Of a DNA stretch of 64,000 bases, positions 29,202 through 39,093 are shown one piece after another; the stretch's first letter is position 1, and every line of letters starts with the position of its first letter. The notes under the pieces were generated by a model that was given only the letters and a program-made list of their open reading frames with translations, did not search any database and was not told where the DNA came from. Source of the stretch: a candidate division TM6 bacterium SOIL31 (GTDB lineage Bacteria > Babelota > Babeliae > Babelales > Vermiphilaceae); NCBI GenBank assembly GCA_001468865.1, contig LDIY01000007.1, positions 1 through 64,000 of the forward strand, in the 5' to 3' direction. The translations under genes and the position numbers were made by a program.

Positions 29202-29981
29202 CTAGAGAGTTTCGGGAGAAGCATCAGTTGCAGGCACAACCGCTTGCTGAGAGGCTGCTGCTATTCCCTGAACAACCTTATCGATTGCAGTTGTGATGCA
29301 ATTAACCACCGTATTGATCGCTTCATCGGCTGCATTATTCGCCTTTTGAGCTTCTAACGCTGCTTTTTCTTGTTCTAAAACTGCCAAGAGCTTCTTATCG
29401 CGTTCCAAACGCTCTATTTGACGTTCTGCATAGCGAGATGCTTTATAGAACTTATTACCAGCTACAGCAGCAAATACCGCTGATGTCAAGCCACAGGATA
29501 CTGCTGCCAACATAAGTTCTTGAGCATGTTCCTTTTGCAAACTGGATACAAAGCGATCTGCATATATACCTGCTTGTAAATCTTTACGCAGTTTCAAGAA
29601 GAAATACGTCCCGTAACTACACAATGCTGATAACGTTGAAATAGCCAATCCAGCTCGTAAAGCAGCGCTTTTGATGCCACTTTGCTTAAGCTCAATTTTG
29701 CCTTCTAACGTTTTGATGTGCGCTGTCAGGGTGGCGATATAATAATCAAAATTCTTTTGAAAATCATCAAGCTTATAAAAGAAAGGATTATGCTCAAATA
29801 ACCAATAAAGTCTTTTTCTAAAATTCTTCTCATTTGGTAAAGACTGTTGCTGTTTTTGATCCGCAACATATACTTCAGTCCCAATCTGAGCAAGAGAAAC
29901 TGCCAAATGCGCTATATCGTCATTTGACTGAGTGGTACCTACCAATCCGACCAATAGTACTGCAAAAAATCTATTTTTCAT
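29202..29981 (-). CDS. Secreted/membrane protein with layout like 28321-29016
   Basis: MKNRFFAVLLVGLVGTTQSND signal; two hydrophobic stretches; C-terminal coiled coil. Confidence 0.7.
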   Translation of the reverse strand: MKNRFFAVLLVGLVGTTQSNDDIAHLAVSLAQIGTEVYVADQKQQQSLPNEKNFRKRLYWLFEHNPFFYKLDDFQKNFDYYIATLTAHIKTLEGKIELKQSGIKSAALRAGLAISTLSALCSYGTYFFLKLRKDLQAGIYADRFVSSLQKEHAQELMLAAVSCGLTSAVFAAVAGNKFYKASRYAERQIERLERDKKLLAVLEQEKAALEAQKANNAADEAINTVVNCITTAIDKVVQGIAAASQQAVVPATDASPETL

Positions 29982-30213
29982 CTACGCCCTAAAAATTATA
30001 ATATTATTTAAATATTAATTAAGAATACTCAATAATTTCGTATCGGTCAAAATTTAGAGCGAGGCAATCGGCAAAATTACCTAAGTTTTCCTCGATTATT
30101 TCAGAAAATAGATTTATAGGGAGGCCTAGGGTATTTTCTAGTGGCTTGCTAAATGAATAAAAGCGACTAGAATTAATATAGATAATTTTTTTTAAACATC
30201 AGGGAGAATCAAC

Positions 30214-30849
30214 ATGATACATCTCTATCGCATTATCTTCTTCTCACTATTTATCTGTAATATCTTGTTATCGAAAAATCCTATTACACCAAAAACCAAT
30301 TCTCATCCAAGTAAGGAAATAAACGCTCAGCAACAAAAAAAACTATTGCACTCTTTATATGAAGAAGAAATTGCATTTTCTGTTTTAAATCCTGATACGA
30401 TTCTTCTCTATATCCAAATTCTTAAAGAAAACAAAATCATTCTCAAGCACACCATTACTCACCAAACAGGCTTTTTTAATAATTTTGATATCATCCTTGG
30501 CATAATAGGCGTTTGGTTTGGTGCAAAATGGCTGATCAATAATGGTATCGATGCCGCCCTATTACTTTTTTTACTCACGCATCCTGATCATATAAAAGCA
30601 ACAGCACCATCATCAATTCTGCCCCTTACAGAAGGACTTGTTAGAAAACGTTTTGTTGCGCTATCCACCAGTGGTATACTTACTGTCTTATCTGCGTATA
30701 TTCTTAAATTGTCTTTCACCGTTCTTGCTCGAGGATGGTATAAAAAACAAAATGCTCTTAAAGATTTGGCAAAAACAGAAGAGTTGCTTATTCAATTAGA
30801 AAAATGCAAAAATCATCCGGATAACCGTCTTGCTCTAGCCCTTTTTTGA
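30214..30849 (+). CDS. Membrane hypothetical protein
   Basis: N-terminal signal, central hydrophobic stretches and charged helical ends. Confidence 0.65.
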   Translation: MIHLYRIIFFSLFICNILLSKNPITPKTNSHPSKEINAQQQKKLLHSLYEEEIAFSVLNPDTILLYIQILKENKIILKHTITHQTGFFNNFDIILGIIGVWFGAKWLINNGIDAALLLFLLTHPDHIKATAPSSILPLTEGLVRKRFVALSTSGILTVLSAYILKLSFTVLARGWYKKQNALKDLAKTEELLIQLEKCKNHPDNRLALALF

Positions 30850-30943
30850 CCTCCTTCAAAAAAACAATTACTCTTCAAATATAGTAAACACCTGCCCCTT
30901 AAAGCCTTCGGCGAAGGACAGGCCTGCCTCGATAAAGGATTTT

Positions 30944-31717
30944 ATGAAAAAAATATCGCTTTATATCATTCTCGCCCTCATAGCTGTAGTATCTGCTGCA
31001 ATCTGGTACCGAGCTGAAAAAAGAGTCATTACCGCCCCTGAACTTGATACGATCATTATTGGTACGAATGCAGAGTTTCAGCCATTCTCATTTAAAGATG
31101 AAGACACTATCACTGGCTTTGATATTGAAGTAATAACGGAAGTATTCAAACGGCTGGATAAAAAAATAACCTTCAAAGACTTACCTTTTGATGCGCTCAT
31201 TCCAGAAATTCAAATCGGCAATATTCAAGTAATTGCAGGAGGAATTACCCCAACAGAAGAACGTGCTCAACGTGCTCTATTCACTAGACCTCATTCAACT
31301 GGCGATCCTCTTGTTGTTATCAGCATGAAAACAGATAACGCTCCGACCAGTCTTGATATGCTACAAGGAAAAACGGTTGTAGTAAACGAAGGTTACACCG
31401 CAGATTCTTATATGTCTGAGCAACCATTTGTTAATGTGTTGCGTCTTTCTTCTCCTCAACCAAGCGATGGAATGCTTGCGCTTGAAAGCGGTAAAGCGGA
31501 TGCCTTTGTTACAGCACTCAACCCAATGAAGCCTTATTTTGATAAATATGGTACGGATGCATTTAATATAACTCCTATTCCCGGAACAGAAGAAAGCTCT
31601 GCTTTTGCAGTATCTAAACATTACCCAGAATTACGCTACAGCATTCAAAATGCTCTTGATGCAATGGAAGAAGATGGCACGCTCGCTGCACTCAGAAAAA
31701 AATGGAATTTATCATGA
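30944..31717 (+). CDS. Amino-acid ABC transporter substrate-binding protein (SBP family 3)
   Basis: IIGTNAEFQPFSFKDEDTITGFDIEVI...LPFDALIPEIQIGNIQVIAGGITPTEER. Confidence 0.93.
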   Translation: MKKISLYIILALIAVVSAAIWYRAEKRVITAPELDTIIIGTNAEFQPFSFKDEDTITGFDIEVITEVFKRLDKKITFKDLPFDALIPEIQIGNIQVIAGGITPTEERAQRALFTRPHSTGDPLVVISMKTDNAPTSLDMLQGKTVVVNEGYTADSYMSEQPFVNVLRLSSPQPSDGMLALESGKADAFVTALNPMKPYFDKYGTDAFNITPIPGTEESSAFAVSKHYPELRYSIQNALDAMEEDGTLAALRKKWNLS

Positions 31718-32376
31718 TTATTGATTTTAATCTTATCGCCCAATACCTTCCCGTTTTGCTTCAGGGACTTCTTGTTACCCTACAAATTGCTATCATAGGT
31801 TGCTTGATTGGCAGTATATTGGGTACTATTTTGGCGCTTATGCAAACAAGTGGTAATAAATTGCTGCGTATTTTTGTAACAAGCTATGTGGTAATCATCC
31901 GCGGCACCCCCATGCTCATTCAAATTTTTTGCGCCTATTTTCTTTTACCCCAGATTGGCATACATATTTCTGCACTGTGGACAGCAATTATTGCAATTGG
32001 CCTAAACAGCGCAGCTTACATTAGTCAAATTATTAGATCAGGAATATCCTCTGTTGGTATAGGACAATTTGAAGCGGCCAAGGTGCTTGGTTTTTCAAAA
32101 CCAGATACGCTGCGTTATATAGTATTACCACAAGCCCTGCGCACCACATTGCCTGCGCTTGGTAATGAGTTTGTAACACTCATTAAAGAATCAGCACTTG
32201 CATCAATTATTGGCGTATCAGAACTCACCAAACAAGCAAGCTTTGTTAAAAGCAAAACATTCGATGCAATTACCGTCTATTTTGCAGTCGCAATTCTATA
32301 TCTCATCTTAACTTCCACCGTTTCTTTCTTTGTTGCACGCCTAGAAAAAAGGATGAATATTCATGCTCAAGATTAA
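31702..32376 (+). CDS. Amino-acid ABC transporter permease
   Basis: RGTPMLIQIF, EAAKVLGFSKPDTLRYIVLPQALRTTLPALGNEFVTLIKESAL. Confidence 0.93.
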   Translation: MEFIMIIDFNLIAQYLPVLLQGLLVTLQIAIIGCLIGSILGTILALMQTSGNKLLRIFVTSYVVIIRGTPMLIQIFCAYFLLPQIGIHISALWTAIIAIGLNSAAYISQIIRSGISSVGIGQFEAAKVLGFSKPDTLRYIVLPQALRTTLPALGNEFVTLIKESALASIIGVSELTKQASFVKSKTFDAITVYFAVAILYLILTSTVSFFVARLEKRMNIHAQD

Positions 32377-33079
32377 TCAATTAACCAAATCATTTGGCAC
32401 AAAAAAAATTCTTAACGATATTAATCTAACCGTGCAAAAAGGCGAAATCGCCCTATTTCTGGGCTCTTCCGGGGTAGGAAAATCAACATTGCTGCGTATA
32501 CTTAACAATTTAGAAACTGTTAACAGTGGAACCATATCTTTAGATGGCACAGTGCTAGATCTAACAAAAATTAATACAACGCACACCGTTGGCATGGTTT
32601 TTCAGCAATTTAATCTTTTTGATCATCTGACAGTTGAACAAAATATCACGCTACCACTTGAAAAAGTCCTTAAAAAAAGCCCGGCTGATGCAACAAAAAT
32701 TGCTCATCATCTGCTGCAACGCTATGGCCTTTTGGATAAAAACAATAAATACGCGAGCCAACTTTCTGGTGGACAAAAGCAACGTCTTGCAATTGCACGT
32801 GCTTTGGCAATGGAACCTAAAATCATGTGCCTCGATGAACCAACATCAGCACTTGATCCGGTGCTTACTTCATTTGTGGCAAATAATATTCAACAACTTG
32901 CAACTGATGGATATATTGTTCTGGTGGCATCTCATGATACCGATCTGATTGAAAAATTGAATTGTACCATTTATCTGATGAGCGAAGGCCGCATCATCGA
33001 AATGGCACAATCAGAAAATCTAAAAATTAATCCTGACGGGTTTCCTAAAATTAAGAAATTTATCGCGGGACATGAATAA
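32363..33079 (+). CDS. Amino-acid ABC transporter ATP-binding protein
   Basis: Walker [43 protein letters not shown]. Confidence 0.94.
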   Translation: MLKINQLTKSFGTKKILNDINLTVQKGEIALFLGSSGVGKSTLLRILNNLETVNSGTISLDGTVLDLTKINTTHTVGMVFQQFNLFDHLTVEQNITLPLEKVLKKSPADATKIAHHLLQRYGLLDKNNKYASQLSGGQKQRLAIARALAMEPKIMCLDEPTSALDPVLTSFVANNIQQLATDGYIVLVASHDTDLIEKLNCTIYLMSEGRIIEMAQSENLKINPDGFPKIKKFIAGHE

Positions 33080-33124
33080 AAAAAGGGAGTTTAACGCTCC
33101 CTTAACTATTTTTATTCTTTTTTC

Positions 33125-34213
33125 CTAAATATCTTTATCATCAACACGATAGCTTTTATTTTTACGCTTTTTATGAGAACGTTTTAAATCCATTATTTGC
33201 TGAAGATATTCATAAGCATTTTTAAAATTCTCATCTGTTGGCGCAAATTGCTCAAGCTGTTTCAGCGGCGTCACTCCTTTATTATTTTTAATCTCAGGAT
33301 TGGCACCTGCTGCAATAAAAGATTTGATATGTTCTTTTTTAGGGTACCAATCGCCCCCAAAATAGAAGTGTAGCGCGGTATCACCATTATTATCTTGATG
33401 ATTTATTTTTATAAGATCGATATCATTTTCTCCCGACCTATAAGGCTTCAACGTTTGCTCATCAAAAAGAAAACAGAGAAAAAAAGATTGCATGACCCAA
33501 AAGGTACAATGGTCTTCCAATGATATCATAAAACCATTTCTACCTTCTGTATTCACTGCATTCAGATCAACAAATCCTCTTTTATGCCACTTAACAAAAA
33601 AACTGTGTAGCTGTCTAACAGCTTCATCATTCTCGCAACGAGAAGCTGATGCGCATAATGCCATAAATGGCGTTATCTGATTTTTGCCATAGGTAAAATT
33701 TAAGTCAATATCGCTTTCCTGACACAATTTTTCAACCATACGTTCATTTCCAACTTCATCGGGTTTGTCTTTGAAATACACATTAACCGGGTTATGACAC
33801 ATATTAAATAAGCCATTTTGTATGAACATTATTTGCCGTGCAGATTTCCACGGCAAACTTTGAGCAATCGTTTCATTTGAACACTGAAAATGATCTGAAA
33901 CATTTTTGATGAATTTTCGCAGAGCTTTATCTTCTTTAGGAATAGCGCTTATAAGATCTGCATTCTGTTTATTGATAAGAGCAAGAGTTTGCAATTGCGT
34001 ACCATATGAATTAGCAGTAAAAATCTTTGGTACAATATGACCAATAATATCATCTTCCAGCTTTAAACAAGACAATAACTTACGATGTAAATTTATAATC
34101 ACAGGAATAGCAATCTTGGCCTTATCGGTAAATTTATTATAGTCAGCATTCTCCATACCATAAACACCAAAGATCATGGTAAATGATAACAACAACATGC
34201 TACACTTAAACAT
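33125..34213 (-). CDS. Secreted protein with C-terminal ankyrin-like repeats
   Basis: MFKCSMLLLSFTMIFGVYGMENA signal; NNGDTALHFYFGGD...HIKSFIAAGANPEIKNNKGVTPL. Confidence 0.75.
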   Translation of the reverse strand: MFKCSMLLLSFTMIFGVYGMENADYNKFTDKAKIAIPVIINLHRKLLSCLKLEDDIIGHIVPKIFTANSYGTQLQTLALINKQNADLISAIPKEDKALRKFIKNVSDHFQCSNETIAQSLPWKSARQIMFIQNGLFNMCHNPVNVYFKDKPDEVGNERMVEKLCQESDIDLNFTYGKNQITPFMALCASASRCENDEAVRQLHSFFVKWHKRGFVDLNAVNTEGRNGFMISLEDHCTFWVMQSFFLCFLFDEQTLKPYRSGENDIDLIKINHQDNNGDTALHFYFGGDWYPKKEHIKSFIAAGANPEIKNNKGVTPLKQLEQFAPTDENFKNAYEYLQQIMDLKRSHKKRKNKSYRVDDKDI

Positions 34214-34353
34214 GCTTTGTTTCCTTTGCAGTAAAATAACGGATGTGGAGAGATATCATTCAATAGAATTATAATCCAAAACAAAACTGCCTGCAAAATA
34301 AGGTTCCAGCGCGGTATTTTTTCTCAGTAACATTCAAATTAAAGATCTACTAT

Positions 34354-35448
34354 ATGAACAGATCATACAGAATAATTGTACTCCTCTGCCTTTTGCCCAA
34401 CTATATAAGCAAAGGAATGGAATCTGTTCCGATGGATCATACCTTTTGTATCCCCCAACTCACTGATGTGCCCGAAGATGCTCAACAATTATTATTTTCT
34501 CCACACAATCAAAAATGGTGGTATTGTTCTTCTCCGAGAAAGTCACATTATAATTCTGATTACTATGACACTATTTTCCAAAAAGTTCATTCTTTTAATC
34601 ACCATACGGCATTCCTTTGTTTTGAAAGAAAGACTGTATTAATACATGGCAATCTTACCCATGAACATATATGGTTTAAGCATAATAGCGCTATTAATAC
34701 CGCCTGTTTTAATGATGATTACGTAGCAATTGGTTCACAAGATACACATGCGCATATATTTGATATGGGTACAAAAGAAAAATTGATATCTTTTTCTCAC
34801 CCTCATTCTGTTACAACAGTCGCTTTACATGAAAATCTTTTAGCCACTGCTTCCCACAAATTCGCGTATGTATTTGATATAAAATGTAAAGAAAATATCT
34901 TATCTCTTGTATATGATGATGAGATTAATGATATAAAATTTAACAAAAATATTTTAACCATCGCATCGGGTCAGCATGTATATTTAATTGATATAAATAC
35001 TGGCATTCAAATCTCTTTTCTTTCTCTTAATGATCCTATCTTATCCGCATATTGGTGTAATAATCAGTTGCAAGTAATATCTCAGGATAAATGGAACCGA
35101 CAATTCATGGCTTATAATACCCCTACCCTTGATCAATTAAAATTGAAATGGGCCCTCAATTTTTGGTTGCTCTTGGAAAAACCCGATCAAAGTATTCTAC
35201 AAAAAGAATATCCGTTTGATTTCATTCCATCCTTATTAACCGATGTAATCACCAAATGTAATTTGCCGTATACGGCTACTATGATAGCGTGGAATACGTT
35301 ACCCCTCGACTTACAAGTTGCACTCTTTACAACCATGAAACGAAGAATTAAAAAACATGGTAAAGTTGTTAAAGAAATTATTTTCACACAAAAACCTTTT
35401 ATAACAATACAAAAACCATCTAAAAAAAAGATTTGTTCTATTCAGTGA
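34354..35448 (+). CDS. Secreted WD40/beta-propeller-like protein
   Basis: MNRSYRIIVLLCLLPNYISKGMES signal; repeating NTACFNDDYVAIGSQDTHAHIFDMGTKEKLISF-like units. Confidence 0.65.
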   Translation: MNRSYRIIVLLCLLPNYISKGMESVPMDHTFCIPQLTDVPEDAQQLLFSPHNQKWWYCSSPRKSHYNSDYYDTIFQKVHSFNHHTAFLCFERKTVLIHGNLTHEHIWFKHNSAINTACFNDDYVAIGSQDTHAHIFDMGTKEKLISFSHPHSVTTVALHENLLATASHKFAYVFDIKCKENILSLVYDDEINDIKFNKNILTIASGQHVYLIDINTGIQISFLSLNDPILSAYWCNNQLQVISQDKWNRQFMAYNTPTLDQLKLKWALNFWLLLEKPDQSILQKEYPFDFIPSLLTDVITKCNLPYTATMIAWNTLPLDLQVALFTTMKRRIKKHGKVVKEIIFTQKPFITIQKPSKKKICSIQ

Positions 35449-35561
35449 AAAGACGCAACTTGACAAAGCACTAGCCGCTTGTTAGCATTAGGCGAATATT
35501 AAAAGAAGCAATAAAAACGTCCCTAACTGAACAATGCTTTTAGTATTGTTCACCCCCCTAA

Positions 35562-35600
35562 CCCTTCAGCTTATTCAAAGTTGAAGGGATTTTTTTTTAA
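35562..35600. terminator. Hairpin plus T-tract terminator
   Basis: cccttcagcttattcaaagttgaagggattttttttt. Confidence 0.75.
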
Positions 35601-35635
35601 CCCCATGTTACAAATTCTTTTCACATGGGGACCCC
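35601..35635. repeat. Dispersed GGGGTCCCC hairpin element
   Basis: ccccatgttacaaattcttttcacatggggacccc. Confidence 0.65.
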
Positions 35636-35664
35636 GGTAAAAGAAAAACTTGCAATAAGTAAAA

Positions 35665-36249
35665 TCATTTTAGTTGGGATTTAACCGCGATGATACCGAC
35701 ATCAGAATTTAACTGAAAAAGATTATCCTTCAGGCGTGTAATAGTAAGAAGAGAAAGGGTAATTAAATAACCAGATTCTTTGATTGTTTTTAAAAATGAA
35801 AGTAATGCTTCCATTGTTCCACTAATCTGGCAAGGTGCAGAATCTTTTACGTACCATTTTTTATCTTTTTCTTTGCAAGGGCCATATGAATTGAGCGTAA
35901 GACCTGATTTAACAATAGTATCAAACACATATTGCATGCGAGCACTGCAATATTCTTCTTTTTTATCCGGCGCGATTGCATGTATATTTATATTTTTTTT
36001 ATATGTATCAATCCTCAACGATAGCTCGGTGCTTTTATTTTCCAAACCCCCAGCATCTTCATACTGTTTTTGCAAGCGAATTTTTTCTGCATTATTCAGC
36101 GCAATATGAGCTTTGAGCGGCATATACATTCCATAAAAACCAGCGGCAACCATTGCAACCAAAACAAAAAGCGTCGCAATATAGCGACGCTTAGGATCTG
36201 TATGTGCAATGTAATTGTAAATGGTATTGTTACGAGGTATGAAAAACAT
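35665..36249 (-). CDS. PilO/GspM-like pilus or secretion inner-membrane protein
   Basis: N-terminal TM anchor, coiled coil, small C-terminal domain; layout like the 52402 ORF. Confidence 0.6.
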   Translation of the reverse strand: MFFIPRNNTIYNYIAHTDPKRRYIATLFVLVAMVAAGFYGMYMPLKAHIALNNAEKIRLQKQYEDAGGLENKSTELSLRIDTYKKNINIHAIAPDKKEEYCSARMQYVFDTIVKSGLTLNSYGPCKEKDKKWYVKDSAPCQISGTMEALLSFLKTIKESGYLITLSLLTITRLKDNLFQLNSDVGIIAVKSQLK

Positions 36250-36271
36250 GATATTCCTTTTTTTGACCATT

Positions 36272-36372
36272 CGTATCCTTCGACAAGCTCAGGACGAACG
36301 GGACTAAGAAAAATATAAAAATCTGAACTCGAACTCATCTCTCCGTTCGTCCTGAGCTTGTCGAAGGATACG
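36272..36372. repeat. Inverted-repeat pair, 30-bp perfect arms (RPELVEG/STSSGRT type)
   Basis: cgtatccttcgacaagctcaggacgaacgg (36272-36301) is the reverse complement of 36343-36372. Confidence 0.9.
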
Positions 36373-36389
36373 GACGAAATGAATCTATT

Positions 36390-37577
36390 TTACATCTTAA
36401 TCCACTGCATAGGATCCACCGGAGTGTTATTAATGCGCATTTCCCAATGTAAATGATATCCCGTTGCAAATCCTGTTTTACCAATAGTTCCCAATGGATT
36501 ACCTTGTACAATTTTTTGTCCCACCTCAATATCAGCAAAATCATCTAAGTGATAAAAGAGTGACAAAATACCAAGACCATGATCAATAATTACCGTGTTT
36601 CCACTTGGTGCAAATCTATCTTTAAGCACAACGATGCCGTCTTGTGGTGCCCACACCACACTGCGTGGCATATTGATCACATCCACCGCTTTGTGCGCAT
36701 AGCGGCCTTTGTGCTGTGTTGTGCGAATTGTTCCATAATCACACGTTATTCGTTGAATTTCTATGGGTGCACAAAAGGTACCCCGCCATAATTTTTCTCG
36801 GGGTGATTGCGTACAAAGTTGTGCAATATCATCTTCCAAACATTTGCCATCGCGCCCCAATGATTTCTCTTCTTGCACTTTGTCTGACGTAACGGTAATC
36901 ACTTCTTTTTTAAAAGGAAACACCACAACCTGGAATTTATTATCAAGATGCAATGTGTTACCAACTTTGTCTTCAATATCTATTGCCAAGAGATATTCAT
37001 TTGGTTGTTCTTCACATTCAATGGGAATAAAGCATTCATATATTTTTGACCCTCTACTTTCAGGAAAACATTCAAAGGTACGGGATAATGCTGTAATATA
37101 TGCATGCTTTATTTCTTTATTTGCCTGAAATTGAATATGAAGCGTTCTTCCTTGAAAAACTTTATGGGGAGCGCCTGTCTTGACAAACACTGCCTGAAGT
37201 GGCGCATTATCCACATAAAAATCGCGATTGATAGTCACTTTATTATGATTGAAGGTATTATCTGCAAATTCTGCTTTTAACACATGCTTACCATTGCTTA
37301 ACGTTTTGGTTGGAATAGCAAATGATTGACCTTCTTGATGCGCTTTAATTCTTACGCTGCTCGCCAATGGTTGGCCATCCAACCACAACGTAGCATCTCC
37401 CGTTTTATTCGATACCACGCAACATTTAACTTCCCCACAATGGTAACAGTTCTCATTAATGCCGCTTACTGATATCTCAGGAGCATTTTTATCCAAAAAA
37501 TAGGCATATGCTTGCCAACCAATCCACGTAAGAATCAAAAGAACTATAAGCTTAGGAGCGTGCTTGAAAAAATTCAT
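36390..37577 (-). CDS. M23/LytM-family peptidase
   Basis: YAHKAVDVINMPRSVVWAPQDGIVV...NTVIIDHGLGILSLFYHL...HLHWEMRINNTPVDP. Confidence 0.88.
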   Translation of the reverse strand: MNFFKHAPKLIVLLILTWIGWQAYAYFLDKNAPEISVSGINENCYHCGEVKCCVVSNKTGDATLWLDGQPLASSVRIKAHQEGQSFAIPTKTLSNGKHVLKAEFADNTFNHNKVTINRDFYVDNAPLQAVFVKTGAPHKVFQGRTLHIQFQANKEIKHAYITALSRTFECFPESRGSKIYECFIPIECEEQPNEYLLAIDIEDKVGNTLHLDNKFQVVVFPFKKEVITVTSDKVQEEKSLGRDGKCLEDDIAQLCTQSPREKLWRGTFCAPIEIQRITCDYGTIRTTQHKGRYAHKAVDVINMPRSVVWAPQDGIVVLKDRFAPSGNTVIIDHGLGILSLFYHLDDFADIEVGQKIVQGNPLGTIGKTGFATGYHLHWEMRINNTPVDPMQWIKM

Positions 37578-37636
37578 AAATAAAATACCTTCAGTTGAAA
37601 AATTAAAAAATGGATATACACATAAATCTCTCTTTA

Positions 37637-37685
37637 TTGGGGTCCCCATACGAAGAAAAACGAAGGATGGGATAAGAACATGGGG
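37637..37685. repeat. Dispersed GGGGTCCCC hairpin element
   Basis: ttggggtccccatacg...catgggg. Confidence 0.6.
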
Positions 37686-37724
37686 TGCTGTCAGTATAGT
37701 TATTTTTAAACTGAAGGTAAAAAT

Positions 37725-38867
37725 TTATCCAATCAACTCCGGCAATTCCTTAAGTGCTTCCATTAATGGAATTGCTGTCACGTTACCATAATATTCTTTT
37801 TGTTTTCCTAAAAATATAATATATAATTTCGCTTCTGGATATTCGTCTCCAAACGTTTTCAATCCTTTTAATGATTTACTAGTAATGGTAGCAGATCTTT
37901 TTATTTCAAATGCATGGAATCCGCGAGCACCATATAAAACAAAATCTACCTCATCACCTGCTAACGTTCGCCAAAAATGTATTTTATAACTCAGCTCATA
38001 GTAATCATTAACTGCACGCAGCGATTGTAGGAAAAGCGTTTCAAGCGCAGCCCCTTCTGCCTCTTCTGGTGAATCCAGTGGACCTACCGGCCGTAATATT
38101 CTATAAACACCAACATCAAAAAAATAAAATTTATGATGCGCAATTACTTTGCGTTTTGCACGTTGAGCAAAAGCAGTTATTCTGCTACTTAAAAGTAAAT
38201 CATCTAAAATATCAAAATAATTTGCAACCACCAGGCGGTTCACTGCAAGCTCGCGAGAAATTTCAGAAACATTTAATACTTGTCCTTGAGAAAAGCTCGC
38301 CACCTCTAAAAAACGAGTAAAGGCACCGATATTTCTTGTCAGTCCCTCTTGTACAACTTCTTCACGTAAATAGGTCTGCACATAACTTTCTAAATATTTT
38401 TTAGGATCAGCATGAGTCACTGCAGAAGGTAAAAGACCATATTTAAGAACGTCTTCAAATATAAATTTATCTCCCACTTCCTGAATGATAAGAGGATGCA
38501 TAGTATACGTAAGCGCACGTCCTGCAAGAAGGTTAACACCCTCTTTTCTTAAACTGCGTGCACTTGAGCCAGTCAAAATAAATTTAAACTTTTTGTGTTC
38601 AATTAATCGATGTACTTCATTCAGGAGTTCAGGAATACGCTGCACTTCATCAATAATAACCCAACCTTGATAATCAGGTGCGATAAGATTCTCTAACCTA
38701 CTCGGGTCTGCACGCAAAGAGGCGTACGTTCCAAAATCCAGTAAATCAAAATAGAGGGCATTTTTGAGGTATTTCCTTAAATACGAAGTTTTACCCGTAC
38801 CCCGTGGGCCAAAGAGAAAGATGCTATTACTACGATCCAATGGCAATTTTAAGATCCGGTTAAACAT
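37725..38867 (-). CDS. AAA ATPase with DUF4143-type C-terminal domain
   Basis: FLFGPRGTGKTSYLRKYL, GWVIIDEVQRIPELLNEVHRLIE, FILTGSSARSLRKEGVNLLAGRALTYTMHPL, EVDFVLYG. Confidence 0.92.
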   Translation of the reverse strand: MFNRILKLPLDRSNSIFLFGPRGTGKTSYLRKYLKNALYFDLLDFGTYASLRADPSRLENLIAPDYQGWVIIDEVQRIPELLNEVHRLIEHKKFKFILTGSSARSLRKEGVNLLAGRALTYTMHPLIIQEVGDKFIFEDVLKYGLLPSAVTHADPKKYLESYVQTYLREEVVQEGLTRNIGAFTRFLEVASFSQGQVLNVSEISRELAVNRLVVANYFDILDDLLLSSRITAFAQRAKRKVIAHHKFYFFDVGVYRILRPVGPLDSPEEAEGAALETLFLQSLRAVNDYYELSYKIHFWRTLAGDEVDFVLYGARGFHAFEIKRSATITSKSLKGLKTFGDEYPEAKLYIIFLGKQKEYYGNVTAIPLMEALKELPELIG

Positions 38868-38904
38868 ATATTTCCTTTTTTTTGAATTAAAAAATAATTA
38901 AAAA

Positions 38905-39017
38905 TGATATCGCTACCATCATATTATCATGTTTTTTGATGCTTGCACAATCACTTTTTGACTATTTTTGATGCTCCCACCATCATTTTTTAGCTATTTT
39001 TGATGTTTGCGACATCA
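38905..39017. promoter_or_regulatory. Four 17-bp palindromic sites at exact 32-bp spacing (candidate operator array)
   Basis: TGATATCGCTACCATCA (38905), TGATGCTTGCACAATCA (38937), TGATGCTCCCACCATCA (38969), TGATGTTTGCGACATCA (39001), separated by 15-nt T-rich spacers. Confidence 0.85.
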
Positions 39018-39093
39018 AAAATATACCAAAAAAAACGAGGTGTCATTTATTGCTCATTAGAAATTAGAACTAATCCATGCTATAATAAGGGTT

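Noticed and set aside
30893-30932. ccttcggcgaaggacaggcctgcc GC-rich patch before the ABC operon
   Set aside because: Short palindromic bits resembling other small repeats, but only one clear copy here and no supported function.
36096-36544. ORFs with RPELVEG or PSTSSGRT peptides
   Set aside because: Translations of the inverted repeat at 36272-36372 joined to antisense coding sequence.
38905-39017. CRISPR-like array
   Set aside because: Repeats are degenerate, 17 bp, with 15-bp T-rich similar spacers; no cas genes nearby. Operator array fits better.
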